A stretch of DNA of 64,000 nt from Lampris incognitus (lineage: Eukaryota; Chordata; Actinopteri; Lampriformes; Lampridae). The position numbers and the translations under genes were made by a program. The stretch spans positions 52,000,916 through 52,064,915 of the forward strand of contig NC_079219.1 in NCBI RefSeq assembly GCF_029633865.1, given 5' to 3'. Under the pieces are notes generated by a model that saw nothing but the letters and a program-made list of their open reading frames with translations, was not told the DNA's origin and did no database searches. Shown here piece after piece: positions 30,955-42,840 of the stretch. Position 1 is the stretch's first letter, and each line of letters begins with the position of its first letter.

Positions 30955-31270
30955 ATGTTTAACGCAGTGGTTAACGCGGTCACCTCACAACAAGAAGGTC
31001 CCGGGTTCGAACCCCGGTGTTATCCAACCTTTCTCCCCGTGTCTGTGTGGGTTTCCTCTGGGTGCTCCGGTTTCCTCCCACAGTCCAATGACGTGTAGGT
31101 CAGATGAATCGACCCCTAGGTGTGAATGTGTCGGCCCTGTGATGGTCTGGCTGGCGGCCTGTCCAGGGTGTCTCCCCACCTGCCACGCAATGACTGCTGA
31201 GATAGGCTCCAGCATCCCTGTGACCCTGACAGCGGGATAGGTGGTTTGGAAAATGGACGGATGGACGTTT
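30955..31270 (+). mobile_element. tRNA-derived SINE, family A
   Basis: Full-length copy on the plus strand. The head has the GCAGTGGTTAACGCGG A-box region and the GGTTCGAACC B-box, followed by the body (GTGTCTGTGTGGGTTTCCTC) and a GGATGGACG tail. The length is about 315 bp. Confidence 0.8.
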
Positions 31271-31495
31271 CCAGCAGGTACTCCAATTCATATATAATTC
31301 TCAGGATTAACTCTGACACTGCTTAATATTACTTATCGTTAACAGACAACAATTGACAGTTATAGAACATGCCAGGAAAAAACTCCTTTGTGAAAGTAAA
31401 ATCAGCTGCTTCGCAACGTTTTTCTGTCAATTCTGAAGGAAACTCCTTTTTGTCAGACATTGTCACCAACCACAAAACGTAGGAAAGCCAAGTAG

Positions 31496-31706
31496 TGTGG
31501 AGGATGAAAGAAAGGAGATGAGACCACTTCTCCTTTTGACCACACAGCAGTGGGGTCGTTTATTTCCTCCAACTAACTCCAGGTGAACAGTTCATTCTCT
31601 TCGAACCTCGGCCTCGTGTCTACCCACAATACCCCTTGCCCTCTGTCTTAAAGGGACCGTCTCTGGCTCGCATGGTGAATATCTCACCTGCAAGTAGGTC
31701 ACTACA
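31496..31706 (-). mobile_element. Solo LTR of short-LTR Gypsy family
   Basis: 211 bp with TGTGG/CTACA ends, flanked on both sides by GTAG (31492-31495 and 31707-31710). The length, the ends and the 4-bp duplication match the Gypsy family at 18565 and 21967. The minus-strand start (TGTAGTGACC, then ATTCACC) resembles the LTR start at 21111. It is most likely left by LTR-LTR recombination. Confidence 0.65.
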
Positions 31707-31710
31707 GTAG

Positions 31711-32040
31711 CATGCAAACTTGGATCATCATTAAAACAGTATTAAGGTCATTCATCAGTCAAACAGTTTGGTTGTCATGTTACATGTGGGTGGTGGACAA
31801 AGTACTTACCAAAACATATAGATGAAAATTGCTGGAGGCCACCAACTATTGACTGTTGGGTAAATATTAAATCCAATAACAGTAGGGTGAGATCACCTGC
31901 TGACGCCAGTCAAAGCGCAGTGGGGAGATACTGTGTAGTTTAATCAGTGATAAGGCAATTTGTTCTTTCTTTCGTTGCCTGGTTGCTAATTTACAGGCAG
32001 CAGACAACTGGCATTGCAGCATTGAGCCTGGAACAGAAGA
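31711..32040. other. No gene recognised
   Basis: Non-coding spacer. No feature seen. Confidence 0.45.
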
Positions 32041-32465
32041 TTTAGAGACAGTGGCACTGACGAAAAGACAGGAGGCCGAGCTGGAGGTGGCAGAGTTGAA
32101 GATGCTAAGATTTTCACTGGGAGTGACGAAGAAGGACAGGATTAGGGACGATTATATTAGAGGGACTGGTCAAGTTGGATGGTTTGGAGACAAAGCAAGA
32201 GAGGCAAGATTGAGATGGTTCGGACATGTGCGGAGGAGAGATGCTGGGTATATTGGGAGAAGGATGCTGAAAATGGAGCTGCCAGGGAAGAGGAAAAGAG
32301 GAAGGCCAAAGAGGAGGTTTATGGATTTGGTGAGGGAAGATATGCGGGTGGCTGGTGTGACAGAGGAAGATGCAGAAGACAGGAAGAAATGGAAACGGAT
32401 GATCCGCTGTGGCGACCCCTAACGGGAGCAACCAAAAGTAGTAGTAGTAGTAGTAGTAGTAGTAC
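32041..32465 (+). pseudogene. RTE-type LINE 3' end
   Basis: A 123-codon open frame (32051-32422) encodes the C-terminal tail of the RTE-type protein: ELKMLRFSLGVTKKD, FGDKAREARLRWFGHV and RMLKMELPGKRKRGRPKRR. The element ends in an AGT trinucleotide tract at about 32436-32463. It is about 90 percent similar by eye to 45880-46300. Confidence 0.8.
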
Positions 32466-33263
32466 TGGATAAGGACATGGCATTAAAGGCTCAGTTTCCC
32501 AAACTGATACAATTCCTGTAGAATCACCACGTGTTAAACCTCCACTACTTTTGCCTAATCTAAATGAATTAAACAATTTTATTTTCATCCTTGGACTTAG
32601 TATTTGAGCTTTGGAAAACGTGACTGACACGACAAAAGCAGGAGTGGCACATATGTGTGGGGCTGTACAAGATCTGTTTAACTATGTTATGTACATAGGG
32701 AAGAAAAAAGATAGCTGTTAAATGTTAAAAGGTTTTTTTTGTAAAGAAGCAAGCCTTTCATCTGAATCACAACCATTTAAAGAGAATATTCAAGAATGTA
32801 CAGTATGTCAGTTGCAATCCCCAAGGTCTTGCATTATCTTATCTATTTGAAATGTGATGACGATGTGGTGGTTCTGTTGGACAGTCAATCAATATTACAG
32901 TTAAACGGTGATCCAGCATAGTTCGATGTAGGCACCAGAGAGAAATAGACCTGTTTCGACTATACACAAGGTGTAGCAACCGCTGAGGCTCGTGTGACGT
33001 CAGCTCAGCAGTCGATTGTCTGCACCCTTGTTAAAATGCAATCCTCGAAATGAAAGTTAACGTGGGCAGTCTAAACATTATCAAACTACATTGCTACATT
33101 GTGCTACAGGTGTAACGGTCTGGCAGAAGCACGGCCACACCAGCATCCTGTTCCCGTCTCTTTTTTTTCCTGCTGGGTTTGTTTCCAACACGTACATGTT
33201 TTGCCGCTGCACCAGTGTTCGTCCTACCCGGTCAATACATTTCAACAGACTGCGTGATTTTTT
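32466..33263. other. No gene recognised
   Basis: Non-coding sequence with no recognised gene or repeat. Confidence 0.45.
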
Positions 33264-33474
33264 TTTTCGTACCCGTTTTCCGGGAACTCTGCCTCTGATT
33301 GGCTAGTACTCGTTGCCTCCGTTGATTGGGTTGGTTAGGGTTAGCGTGGGGTTAAGGATAGGGTTAGCCAATCAGAGATAGAGTAGGGGCGGGTCTTCCC
33401 GGAATCCAGGTGAACGCTCTCTCAACGAGTACTAGCCAATCAGAGGCAGAGTTCCCGGAAAACGGGTACGAAAA
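33264..33474. mobile_element. MITE-like hairpin with perfect 52-bp inverted repeats
   Basis: The 52 bp at 33264-33315 (starting TTTTCGTACCCGTTTTCC) are exactly complementary to 33423-33474. The 107-bp loop contains TTAGGG-like motifs (GGTTAGGGTTAG twice) and a second partial copy of the CCAATCAGAG segment. It has no coding capacity. The perfect arms indicate a young insertion or strong gene conversion. Confidence 0.75.
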
Positions 33475-34278
33475 GAAATCAGGCACGGAGACTGTATTCC
33501 AACCATGGGAAAGATGATTGGTAGGATTATGGAGCCTGACTCACCGTACACACGGAGAAAATAATGTTTTTTATTTGAGAGATATTACGGATAGCAGCTT
33601 TAAATTCACAAAGTGTAGTTATCTTTTTTATTATTACTTTATTGAGATCAGTACATCACTTAATTCTACTGCTATCTCCTGAAAGCGGGTGACACGTGAT
33701 CCTTTATTCTCACACACACACAGGAAGTGATGCGAGACAAGATCAAAGCAAACACGGGATTTGACGAGGGCTGGATGGTCGATTCAAAATGGCGACCTGT
33801 GGTGAGCTTCGAAGCTATAATTTGTACCACAGCAAAAAGAGACAGATAAACCAAGCATTACGACTGCCGTGCCTACGTTTTGGAAAACAGCAACACTGTG
33901 AGTAAATGGAGTAGCACCTGATACGGATTTCTTGTCAATTAAACGTGAAAAAGTAACCCGCTAACTTCCTAGCTTTGCGTTAGCCTAGTGCTAGCTTAAC
34001 GTCAAGATCAACATGCCGAAAAGAGACTGCAGAACCAAAGACTGTACGTCAATGCTTGAACAAGAAGTCGTGGGCTTTGATGGTTTGTGTCGTGTTATCT
34101 ACAGGATAACTGAATTATACAACGATCAAGGTGTATCTTGGTCTTCCTGTTTTATTTGCTAGACCGTAGTAACATTACAAAACGACTGCGTTAAGCAGGC
34201 ACGGAAACACATGAGTGACCCTCTTGCTCTGTCTTCTTCCAAGTGGCGCGCGTACATTTATACAACATCTGTAATACC
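33475..34278. other. Possible L1 5' region; no gene called
   Basis: Mostly non-coding. An ATG at about 34013 opens a short Cys/Lys-rich frame (MPKRDCRTKDC) that could be the start of a LINE ORF1, but it closes after about 50 codons. Confidence 0.35.
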
Positions 34279-34339
34279 CCTGGAACAGGGGAAGAAATTA
34301 ATACAGGACAGCTGCTGGCTCTTCATCAACCGTATTAAT
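34279..34339 (+). repeat. 61-bp direct repeat, copy 1
   Basis: It begins CCTGGAACAGGGGAAGAAAT and recurs at 34896-34956 with 2 mismatches in 61. The copies lie 617 bp apart, upstream of a LINE ORF1. Confidence 0.75.
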
Positions 34340-34895
34340 CACCCAAAATACAAATTCCAACCTAAAACAATACTATTTAGTTACCGCGCCTGCAAATATA
34401 ACACATAAATTCAGACATGCACACAAGCATACATTCACACGCGTGCGCACAAGTGGCGAGAGCGAAGGCGCACACTGCGCATGTCTCAATCACGCGCCAA
34501 CCTCATGCACACACCATGTATTCTGCATGACCAGCAGCCACGGTCATGCGCTCATGTCATGCACACATCATGCACTCGGCGCCAGTAATATACACTTCCC
34601 AATACTGTGCTCAACAAAACACACCTCGACATAGTAATAACTACACACCGTCTTCTGAGAATATACCAAAGCCAACAAACAATCACCGCCGCTTCACATT
34701 GGTCACACACTCAACTCGCCTTGGCTCGCGACCATGCCAGCTAGCTAACCCCTATGCTAGCGAGCCAGCCCTGCATGCTCTCAACTCCGTTCCAAACTAA
34801 ACATCCTTATTTGCGGTAAGCTAATGATTCCATAGTGGTCCATAACCATTACTACACAGATAATGAACTGTAATCATATATACTTTTCATCCTTA

Positions 34896-34956
34896 CCTGG
34901 AACAGGGGAAGAAATGAATACAGGACAGCTGCTGGCTCTTCATCAACTGTATTAAT
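34896..34956 (+). repeat. 61-bp direct repeat, copy 2
   Basis: Second copy of the repeat at 34279. It may be a duplicated 5'UTR block of the LINE, or the edges of an inserted segment. Confidence 0.75.
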
Positions 34957-35146
34957 GACGAGAGCCCCCAGCGTGCCCCCTAGTCACATCTCCTCAGACA
35001 TGAGCAATTGAAAACTGATTCAGTCCTAACTAATCGATTTCACTATGAACATATTTCACCTGATTACACATACACAACTAATAGACATCGAGGGTCAGAG
35101 GTCAAACATAATATACATATTACTGCAAATATAAACATTTGCTTTC

Positions 35147-35905
35147 GTGTGTATCTCCATACACTACAGTTTGTGCTCGCCGTTACCTGTTAAACCAACT
35201 AAAAGCCCGGAACCGAAGAAACAGCGCTCCATAGACGGTGAAGAATTGGAGGGCATTTCAGATGCTGATATCCTAAAAGCGGTGATTGACTTGACAAAAC
35301 GCTTCACTACTCTTGAGCAAAACATAGCCAAGAACACTGATGCCATTACCACAGTGTGCGAGCAGCTGAAACGGATGGAAATTCAAGTGAAAGAAAACAA
35401 AGAATATATGAAAGAGATTTCGGGGCAAGTCTCGCAACTGCAGAAGAGAAGTGAAGAGGCTGAACGTTACAGCAGGCGATGGAATTTACGCCTGCATGGA
35501 ATGAGAGAGACACCTGCAGAAAACATCAGAGGAGAAATCATCAAGCTTCTCGCATTGCTCGCTCCTGAAGATAAGGACAAGATGGGCTTTCTTGTCGACC
35601 CGGTGCATAGAGTTGGAGTGCAACGTGAAAATGCAACTGGGCCCGTCCTTGTGCGTTTCACAATGCGATCCTTCAGAGACAAACTCTGGAAGATTTCCCG
35701 TGACAGTGGGATCCTGAAAGAGCGGAAACTACTCCTCAAGGAAGATCTGACACAGGCCGACAAAATGGCAAGAAACAAACTCTGGCCACTTGTGGAAGCA
35801 GCCAGAAAGCAAGGAAAACGTGCTGGTTTTCATGGTGCACAAGCCTATAAAAATGGTGACCCGTTAAAAGTTAATAATACGAAATGGTTTAAAATGTACA
35901 ATTGA
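35147..35905 (+). CDS. L1-type LINE ORF1 protein
   Basis: A 252-codon open frame encodes an ORF1p-like RNA-binding chaperone of an L1/Tx1-type LINE. A coiled-coil-prone Lys/Glu-rich region (about residues 55-108) is followed by an RRM-like core (YSRRWNLRLHGM, then PVLVRFTMRSFRDKLWK) and a C-terminal basic domain (LTQADKMARNKLWPLVEAARKQGKRAGF). ORF1p trimerises through the coiled coil and coats LINE RNA. The frame starts with a non-ATG codon, so the true N-terminus is missing or lies further upstream. No ORF2 follows in frame; a second, more decayed ORF1 copy comes next. Confidence 0.75.
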   Translation: MCISIHYSLCSPLPVKPTKSPEPKKQRSIDGEELEGISDADILKAVIDLTKRFTTLEQNIAKNTDAITTVCEQLKRMEIQVKENKEYMKEISGQVSQLQKRSEEAERYSRRWNLRLHGMRETPAENIRGEIIKLLALLAPEDKDKMGFLVDPVHRVGVQRENATGPVLVRFTMRSFRDKLWKISRDSGILKERKLLLKEDLTQADKMARNKLWPLVEAARKQGKRAGFHGAQAYKNGDPLKVNNTKWFKMYN

Positions 35906-36499
35906 GTGGGTTGGTACTTAAAGTTATAGTTGGGGTTTACTGTTGGTAAGTTTTGTTAAAAAAAAAAAAGATTTGACGGGGGCTGGGCAAGATGGAGGCT
36001 GAGGCAGTCGGACAAATACGTGGTTAACAGATTAAAAAAGGACTTTCTCACCTTAAACGTGGAACTTGCTAAGAGTAAACAGCTGGAAACGACTCCCTTA
36101 GTTGTCCTTTGGTAAAGTAACAACCCTGGACTCATTTCTACACATCTGTACATAATTTCGCTGCCAAAATTAACGGTCACAAGCTAACTTTAGCTTAACC
36201 TGGGCAAATAAAGTGGACATTAACGCAGTTGTTATAGAGACCTCAACAGTGGCAGATAAAAGACCAAGAGACCAAGGTAAAAAGACGACGCTTTCATTCA
36301 CCTCAAAAAAAGGAGCTTCAACCAAGGTGTCATGGAGGTTGTGAAAGCAGGCGCCGTGCACTCATATGTATGTGAATTCCAACCTGAAGACCACCCCACT
36401 CCCTGATTCAGCTCCATGTACATTTGTTACAAAGAGAAGGAAACTAGAAACCACTCTTTGAGTTGCAAGATAATATTGTGAGGTTTGTGGCAGAAAAAT

Positions 36500-37082
36500 A
36501 AAAGAAAACGCTGGCAGTCTAGCAACTCTGATAAAGAAAAATGCCGATACCATTGAGGCTGTGAAGGAGTCGTCAGTTTCTTTTCAAAGAAGTCCAAGAC
36601 ATGAAAACAGAAATTACAGCGGTCAGGCAAACCAGTGATGAGTATCTGAAAAGAATAATGATCATGGAAGACAAGATGACTGAGATGGAACATTCTCACA
36701 GGAGATGGAACCTGAGGCTATACGGTCTACTGGAGCAAGAAGGTGAGGAGGTTAAACAGTGTGTTGTGGATATCTGCAGAGCAATCATCACAGATGCCAG
36801 AGAAGACCTATGGTTCCACACTGACGTGAGTCACAAAATGGAAATGGAGATGGTGGCAAAACTCAGCCGGTGATAAGATTTACACGAAAATGTGAAAAGG
36901 ACTCTGAATTCCTGCAAGTTAAGAAGCTAAAATTCAGAGCAGGCCTAACTACAAAAGACCACACAACAACAAAAAAATGTAACAAACTGTGGCCTTGGCT
37001 TGAAGAGGCAGATCAGCAGGGGAAAATAGCCCTCTTTGTTGAAGCCAAATCCATCATCGATGGTAAAGAAATTAAAGTGTGA
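36500..37082 (+). pseudogene. Second, decayed L1-type ORF1
   Basis: It is homologous in layout to the ORF1 at 35147. A coiled-coil-like stretch (about 36540-36690) is followed by HRRWNLRLYGLLEQEGEE (about 36700) and, after a frameshift near 36873, a C-terminal domain (KKCNKLWPWLEEADQQGKIALF). Frames 36601-36873 and 36870-37082 overlap out of phase. It has diverged well beyond the first copy, so it belongs to a different or older LINE insertion. Confidence 0.7.
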
Positions 37083-38326
37083 TAAGTGAAGGAAAATGAA
37101 CATTCACCTTTGTGAGTTCATTGAAAGCATAATTTTATCTTCAAATCAGAGACAACAAAATATTTTTCTGACTTAAAATGTTAGGTATATGGAATTTTAG
37201 GATTATATATTACATCTTTTTGTTCTAAATTGTTTGTACTCCAAAGCTGAAGAAAATCATTTTGTACACTGGTTCTACTTAAAACTCGTGACTTCTGGAG
37301 ATATTTTACTGTTCTACTGTTCAATTTGTCTTTGTCATTCTGTTTGTTTAATTTGAGGGGTATCCAAGAACAGATTAAGAGGAAGGCTGTTTCAAGGCAG
37401 AGTTTTATTTACAAGAAACACATGCTTTAGCTTCATATTCTAATTCTTGGAAAAATCAATGGGGAGATTCCATTGGATGGCTTATGGTAATAGTAACTCT
37501 GCAGGTGTAGCTACATTGAAAGGATCCTCTCAGAGAAAAGTGCTTAAAAATATTGCTTATGGTTCTGGAAGATGGATCATTTTAGTTATTGAATTTATGA
37601 ATGATGTTTTTATTTTGGGTAACATATAGGGTTGTTATAATAACAGCTATCGAAACACAATCCTTTTTGAAGGAGAAATGTGTGCCTTATTGAACACTTT
37701 CATGAAAGCTAAATTAATATTTCAGGGGGGGGGGTTGGAATTACATAAACGATCCCACAAAAGAATGTCATCCACAAAGATCTTTAAGAGGCACACATAT
37801 TGAGAATTTAATAATGTATGCCTGCATTTAAATTGTTGTGATATATGGACACTAAAAACTCCGCACCAAATTCATTTTATCTGGAACAACAAAGATTTAT
37901 CTAAGAGATCCAGAATTGACTTTTGGACAGAGTAAAAGAAACCAAAATAGAACAATCAATATTTACTGATCACAAAATTGTTTCTTTAATATTGCATACA
38001 AGGAACATGACAGTTAAATGTAATTCAAATGACTGAAAATTGAATAACACACTTTTGTGTGGTTAACTCTTCAAAGAAAAAGCCATTAAAATCATTAATG
38101 GAAATTGGAGGAAAGCTTAAGAAGAAAAAGTATATGGCAAACATTGGGACTATACAAAATTTCACATTTGTAATATGACATTTAAAGGGGGAAAGGAGTT
38201 AGCTAAAGAAAAAAAGACGTAAACAAGATAGAATTCTTGAGAATATAATTTCTATTTATGAAAATAATAAGCTCTCTCAAACTGATGTCAATAAGTTAAC
38301 TGAATTACAATCCTTGAGTTGGACAA
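37083..38326 (+). pseudogene. Decayed L1-type ORF2 relics
   Basis: Scattered plus-strand segments recall an L1/Tx1 ORF2 endonuclease. A block near 37370-37510 reads like the region around the LQETH and QWG motifs, followed by an NSAGVA-like stretch, with many stops. Another patch near 37870-37930 resembles a FIWNNK-type block. It follows the second ORF1 in the expected order, so it is probably the same old insertion. Confidence 0.5.
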
Positions 38327-38328
38327 TA

Positions 38329-39483
38329 CACCAATCAGTCAAAACATTAAAACCACTGACAGGTGAAGTGAGTAACACGGATCTCATTACAATGGCAATT
38401 GTCAATGGGTGGGATATATTAGGCAGCAAGTGAACACAGTCTGTTCTTGAAGTTGATGTGTTGAAAGCAGGAAAAATGGGCAACCTTAACAATCTGAACA
38501 ACTTTGACAAAAATCAAATTGTGATGGTGAGATGACTGGGTCAGAGCATCTCCAAAAGGGCAGGTCTTGTGGGGTGTTCCCGGTATGCAGTCGTTAGTAC
38601 CTACCAAAAGTGGTCCAAAGAAAGGACAACCAGTGAACCAGCAACATGGTCATGGTCGCCCAAGGCTCATTGATGTGCATGGGGATTGAAGGCTAGCCTG
38701 TCTGGTTTGATCCCACAGAAGAGCTAAGATTACTGAAAAAGTTAATGCTGACAGTGATAGACAGGTGTCAGAACACAGTGCATCGTAACTTGCTGTGTAT
38801 TGGACTGCACAGCCGCAGATCAGTCAGAGTGCCCATGATGACCCCTGTCCACTGCCGAAATGGGCAAATGAGTGTCAGAACTGGACCATGCGGCAATGGA
38901 AGACGGTGTCCTGGTCTGATGAATCATGTTTTCTTTTACATCATGTGGACGGCCGGGTGCGTTGTTTATCTGGGAGATGGCAACAGGATGCACTATGGGA
39001 AGAAGGCAATCCAGCGGAGTTCTGCAGGGAAACCTGGCATGCATGTGGATGTTATCTTGACACATATCACCTGCCTAAACATCATTGTAGACCAGGTGCA
39101 CCCCTTTATGGCAATGGTATTCCCTGATGGCAGTGGCCTCTTTCAGCACGATAATTCACCCTGCCACACTGCAAATAATTGTTCAGGAATGATTTGAGGA
39201 ACATGAAGAAGAGTTCAAGGTGTTGCCCTGGCCTCTAAATTCCCCAGATCTCAATCCAGTCGAGCATCTGTGGGATATGCTGTAAAAACAAATCCATGGA
39301 GGCCCCAGCTTGCAACTTACAGGACTTAAAGGATCTGCTGCTAACATCTTGGTGCCAGATACCAGAGGACACCTTCAGAAATCTTGTAGAGTCCATGCCA
39401 CGATGGGTCAGAGCTATTTTGGTGACACGAGGGGGACCTACACAATATTAGGTAGGTGGTTTTAATGTTTTGGCTGATCAGCA
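38329..39483 (+). pseudogene. Tc1-like DNA transposon, decayed transposase
   Basis: A 1.16-kb element is flanked by TA on both sides (38327-38328 and 39484-39485). The ends are inverted repeats of about 25-30 bp sharing CAAAACATTAAAACCAC. The plus strand carries a Tc1-type transposase broken into several frames. Recognisable parts are an N-terminal HTH region near 38500-38640 and a catalytic stretch around 38745-39200, with an SDES-like block near 38917 and DNSPCHTA near 39150. The NSPDLNPVEHLWD-type block lies near 39240. Several stops and frameshifts make it a fossil. Confidence 0.85.
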
Positions 39484-39714
39484 TAATTAATTAGTTAATT
39501 AATATCAAAATTTGGCACGGAGTGCCTTTATCCAATCTAGATGGAAGTGAATGGAACATGACAAAAATTTCATAATATAGAAAAAAGAAATGCCAGTGTC
39601 TATAATGTGCATAAACTCAAGATTGATGAACAGATCTCTGAAGATCCCCAAAGAATCTAACTTTGTGGAAGAACTTTATAAAAGAAAAAAACTACTCTGA
39701 ACTAAACAACAGTC

Positions 39715-40545
39715 ACTGCTTAGGAATCTGGGTGTGATCCTGGATGACCAACTGTCGTTTGCTGCAAACGTTGCATCGGTTGCTCGTTCCTGCAGATTTC
39801 TCCTCTATAACATCAGGAGGATTCGCCCATTCCTCACCAACGAGACGGCACAGGTGCTCATCCAGGCTCTGGTCATCTCCCGGCTGGATTACGGCAACTC
39901 CCTCCTTGCTGGCGCCCCGGCGCCTACCATCAGACCTCTGGAGCTTCTTCAGAAAGCTGCAGCTCATCTGGTGCTCAACCGCCCTAAGTTCTCCCACACA
40001 ACTCCCCTTCTCATGTCCCTATACTGGCTCCCAGTAGCTGCTCGCATCCAGTTTAAGACTCTGGTGCTAGCCTACAGGGCAGTGAAAGGAACAGCTCCTT
40101 CCTATCTCCAGGCCATGGTCAAGCCCTGCACCCCCGCCTGACCACTTCGCTCTGCTGCCTCGGGACGCCTGGTGGCCCCGTCGCTCAGAGGCCCCTGCTG
40201 CCGATCGACCCGGTCACGGCTCGTTTCTGTCCTGGCCCCACAGTGGTGGAACGAACTCCCCACTGATGTCAGGACAGCGGAGTTGCTGCCCATCTTTCGG
40301 CGCAGGTTGAAAACTCTCCTCTTTAAGAGCTACTACCCTGTTAGTTGCTCTTAGCACTTATTGTATTCACTCAAAAAATCTTTTCTTGCGCTTTTACTTG
40401 AGCACTGGTTTTGCTCTTAGATGCTTGTTTAGATGCACTTATGACCTCTGATGACTAGTAGTTCTCCCGATTTCCTACGTTAAATGCACTTATTGTAAGT
40501 CGCTTTGGATAAAAGCGTCGGCTAAATGACTGTAATGTAATGTCC
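39715..40545 (+). pseudogene. L2/Rex1-type LINE, 3' portion with tail
   Basis: The open frame 39734-40141 encodes the last RT motif region and the following C-terminal block (NLGVILDDQLSF, then ISRLDYGNSLLAG, LELLQKAAAHLV and LYWLPVAARIQFK). After a frame break, WWNELPTDVR and FRRRLKTLLF-like residues follow. The 3'UTR ends with the GTAAGTCGCTTTGGATAAAA tail, the conserved 3' end of teleost L2 LINEs and the SINEs that use them. The 5' side is truncated. Confidence 0.8.
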
Positions 40546-40559
40546 CTACAGACACAATT

Positions 40560-40645
40560 GGTCGTGTCTGCAGGTGGGGTGTCCTGGTCGCTGCTCTAGC
40601 GCCTCCTCTGGTCGGTCGGGGCACCTGTTCGTTTTTCTATCCACT
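40560..40645 (+). mobile_element. SINE family C, short fragment
   Basis: It matches the middle of the SINE at 51525-51905 (ACAGACACAATTGG, then GTCCTGGTCGCTGC and CCTCCTCTGGTC). Confidence 0.65.
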
Positions 40646-40826
40646 CATGGCCAGATTGTTGTTTCAACCACGGTGGCAGTCTCGTTCTCGGCTGCTCTGC
40701 AATTGTGTGTTCAGAGTTGTTTGGCTGTATTTACCGTGTCTCCTTGTGCTTCCAGAATCTCTTGTCTTTCTGCTCTCCTGTCCTCAGCCAGCCACTCTCA
40801 CTTCCTCATCCGTCTGTCCTGCTCAG

Positions 40827-40851
40827 CTCAGCTCAGCTCAGCTCAGCTCTG
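40827..40851. repeat. (CTCAG)n short tandem repeat
   Basis: About five copies of the pentamer CTCAG. Confidence 0.9.
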
Positions 40852-42840
40852 CCACCCACCATCGCCTCTCTACTCTGCCTTGCCTTCCATCCTCATTTCC
40901 CTTTACTCCAACTGCCAGTGAATCCACTTTTACATTACTTAATTCCTTTTTGTCTGTGTTTGGGTGTGCCTCTACTGATCATAACAGGTGTATCATGGTG
41001 TGTGATTTTTGGATTTACTGCTGCATTTATGTCTTATTAGCCCTTGGAGGAACTGTTTGGGATATTCAAGATTTTGCTCTTTGTTGTTGAAAATTACCAA
41101 AAATGGCCTGTAGTCCAGTAGCTGGTTGAAAATAATGGCAATGTTCTTTTACAGTATCGTAATTTTTGTTTATTGTAGCATTCAGACAAGAATTTCCTGA
41201 AGCACTAACACAGGATTGACCCATAACGGGCTGCCTATCAGTTTATATAAAGAGCTGTGGCAGTTCTGCTGCGGGGTCCCTCTGTCACATGTTGAGGAAA
41301 AGGCATTTCCAGTTTGCTCTTGGCCAACATATAAAATACCTGAAAGTAATTCTCACGTTGTATCCTATTACGGAAGCACCTGTTGAAAAAGGGGTCCTAA
41401 CAATCGAAAACCCCTTCCTTCCTTCGGGGACATTAGTGCTGTAATACTAGTTCACTTGGCAGTGAAGATGAGTTGAGCTTAACGAAGGTTTTGTAGAAAG
41501 GTACGGCGAGCCCTGTTGATTTAAAACATGCCAGGATCTCTGAACTCTATCTTTTGGCTGCAGGTCAGAAATATTTAAACGCCTCACGTGCAGCTGGCGG
41601 GGTGCGTGGGTGGAGGGAGGTGAGGGGGTTGCAGTGTTATTTCCTGGTTGTGTGAAATGAAGCTGGCTGTGAGTCGGAAAGGGTCATATCTTTGTGCGCT
41701 CGCAGAATGTGTGTTGCACTTGCAGGTGTTTAAGCGACGTGTTGTAAACGTTATAAATGTTTATGACCTGACACACTTCAGCCAAACCTGTAAGTAAACT
41801 AAGCCGTGCACAGGCTGACTAGGAGATTGATTGCAATATACCTCGCCGGCAGGCTCCGAGGCAGACATGAGTCATCACGACAACACACAGGCACTACTAC
41901 ATAGATTTGCAGTAATGCTATCAAACTTGTGCCCATATAAGAGGGAGGATTTAACATGTAAACGGCACTTCATGTGCACTGTTGTGACCCATCCTTTAAA
42001 TCTGATCAGGACACAGAAACTCTTCATCCAGCAAGTTAATGGCTAACCAGCCTGACTGTATCACAGTGCCCTCAGCTTGCCTTAAACATTCCTGAGGTAG
42101 AAAGTAGTGGTCTTAGTTTACCTCTCTGACCTCGTGGAATGTCGGAATTTGCCTGCGGCAGGCCTTTTTGGCAGCAGTTACACCTATGGGGCTTGTAAAC
42201 AGGAAGGGAGAAATGCCGTCCGACTTTAACACGTGAATGATTTGTGATATTTCATTCTCTTTAGTGGGGACTCAAGTTGTGTCTCAGTTGGATGTACGCA
42301 TCTTTTGAAGGACACATTTCTGGGCTGATTAGGACTGTTCCATGCCAAAGGATCCTTCACATGGAGCCGACAAGTACATGCTAAAGTCTTTTGTGCACCT
42401 ATCAGTAAGTCTTTTTTCTTTTCTTCTTTTTTTTTACTTTTTACCTGAACAAATATGACAAATGTGATTGGGGGAAATTGTGAATGGAATGGTTTATTTT
42501 TGGTATCTGAAATAACTTCTGTCATTAAATCTTTCCATTAGCGATACTGTTCTGTTTTTGCAAACCTTTGAAAATGTCCACAGACACGTTTTTATTTCAC
42601 AACTCATTCATTGCCCATGTGTTGAAGCAACATTTAACACCTGAATTAAGAAACACATGGCAGCGCTGAAAACTCATGTTTTGTCGTATTAGCAAGTCTG
42701 TCAAAAGTGAGGATTTAAAAGATTTATTATAACTTAGCTGGCCATGCCGTCCACCTGCACGGAGTCCTATAAAAACTGCTGGCGATGATGGGCCACCTGC
42801 CGAAGATGAGTTTCAGAAAGCCACGTCATTTCTTCAAAAT
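40852..42840. other. No gene recognised
   Basis: About 2 kb of non-coding sequence. The frame at 40647-41090 is Ser/Leu-rich with no domain. It could be host intergenic DNA; I see no splice-bounded exon. Confidence 0.4.
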
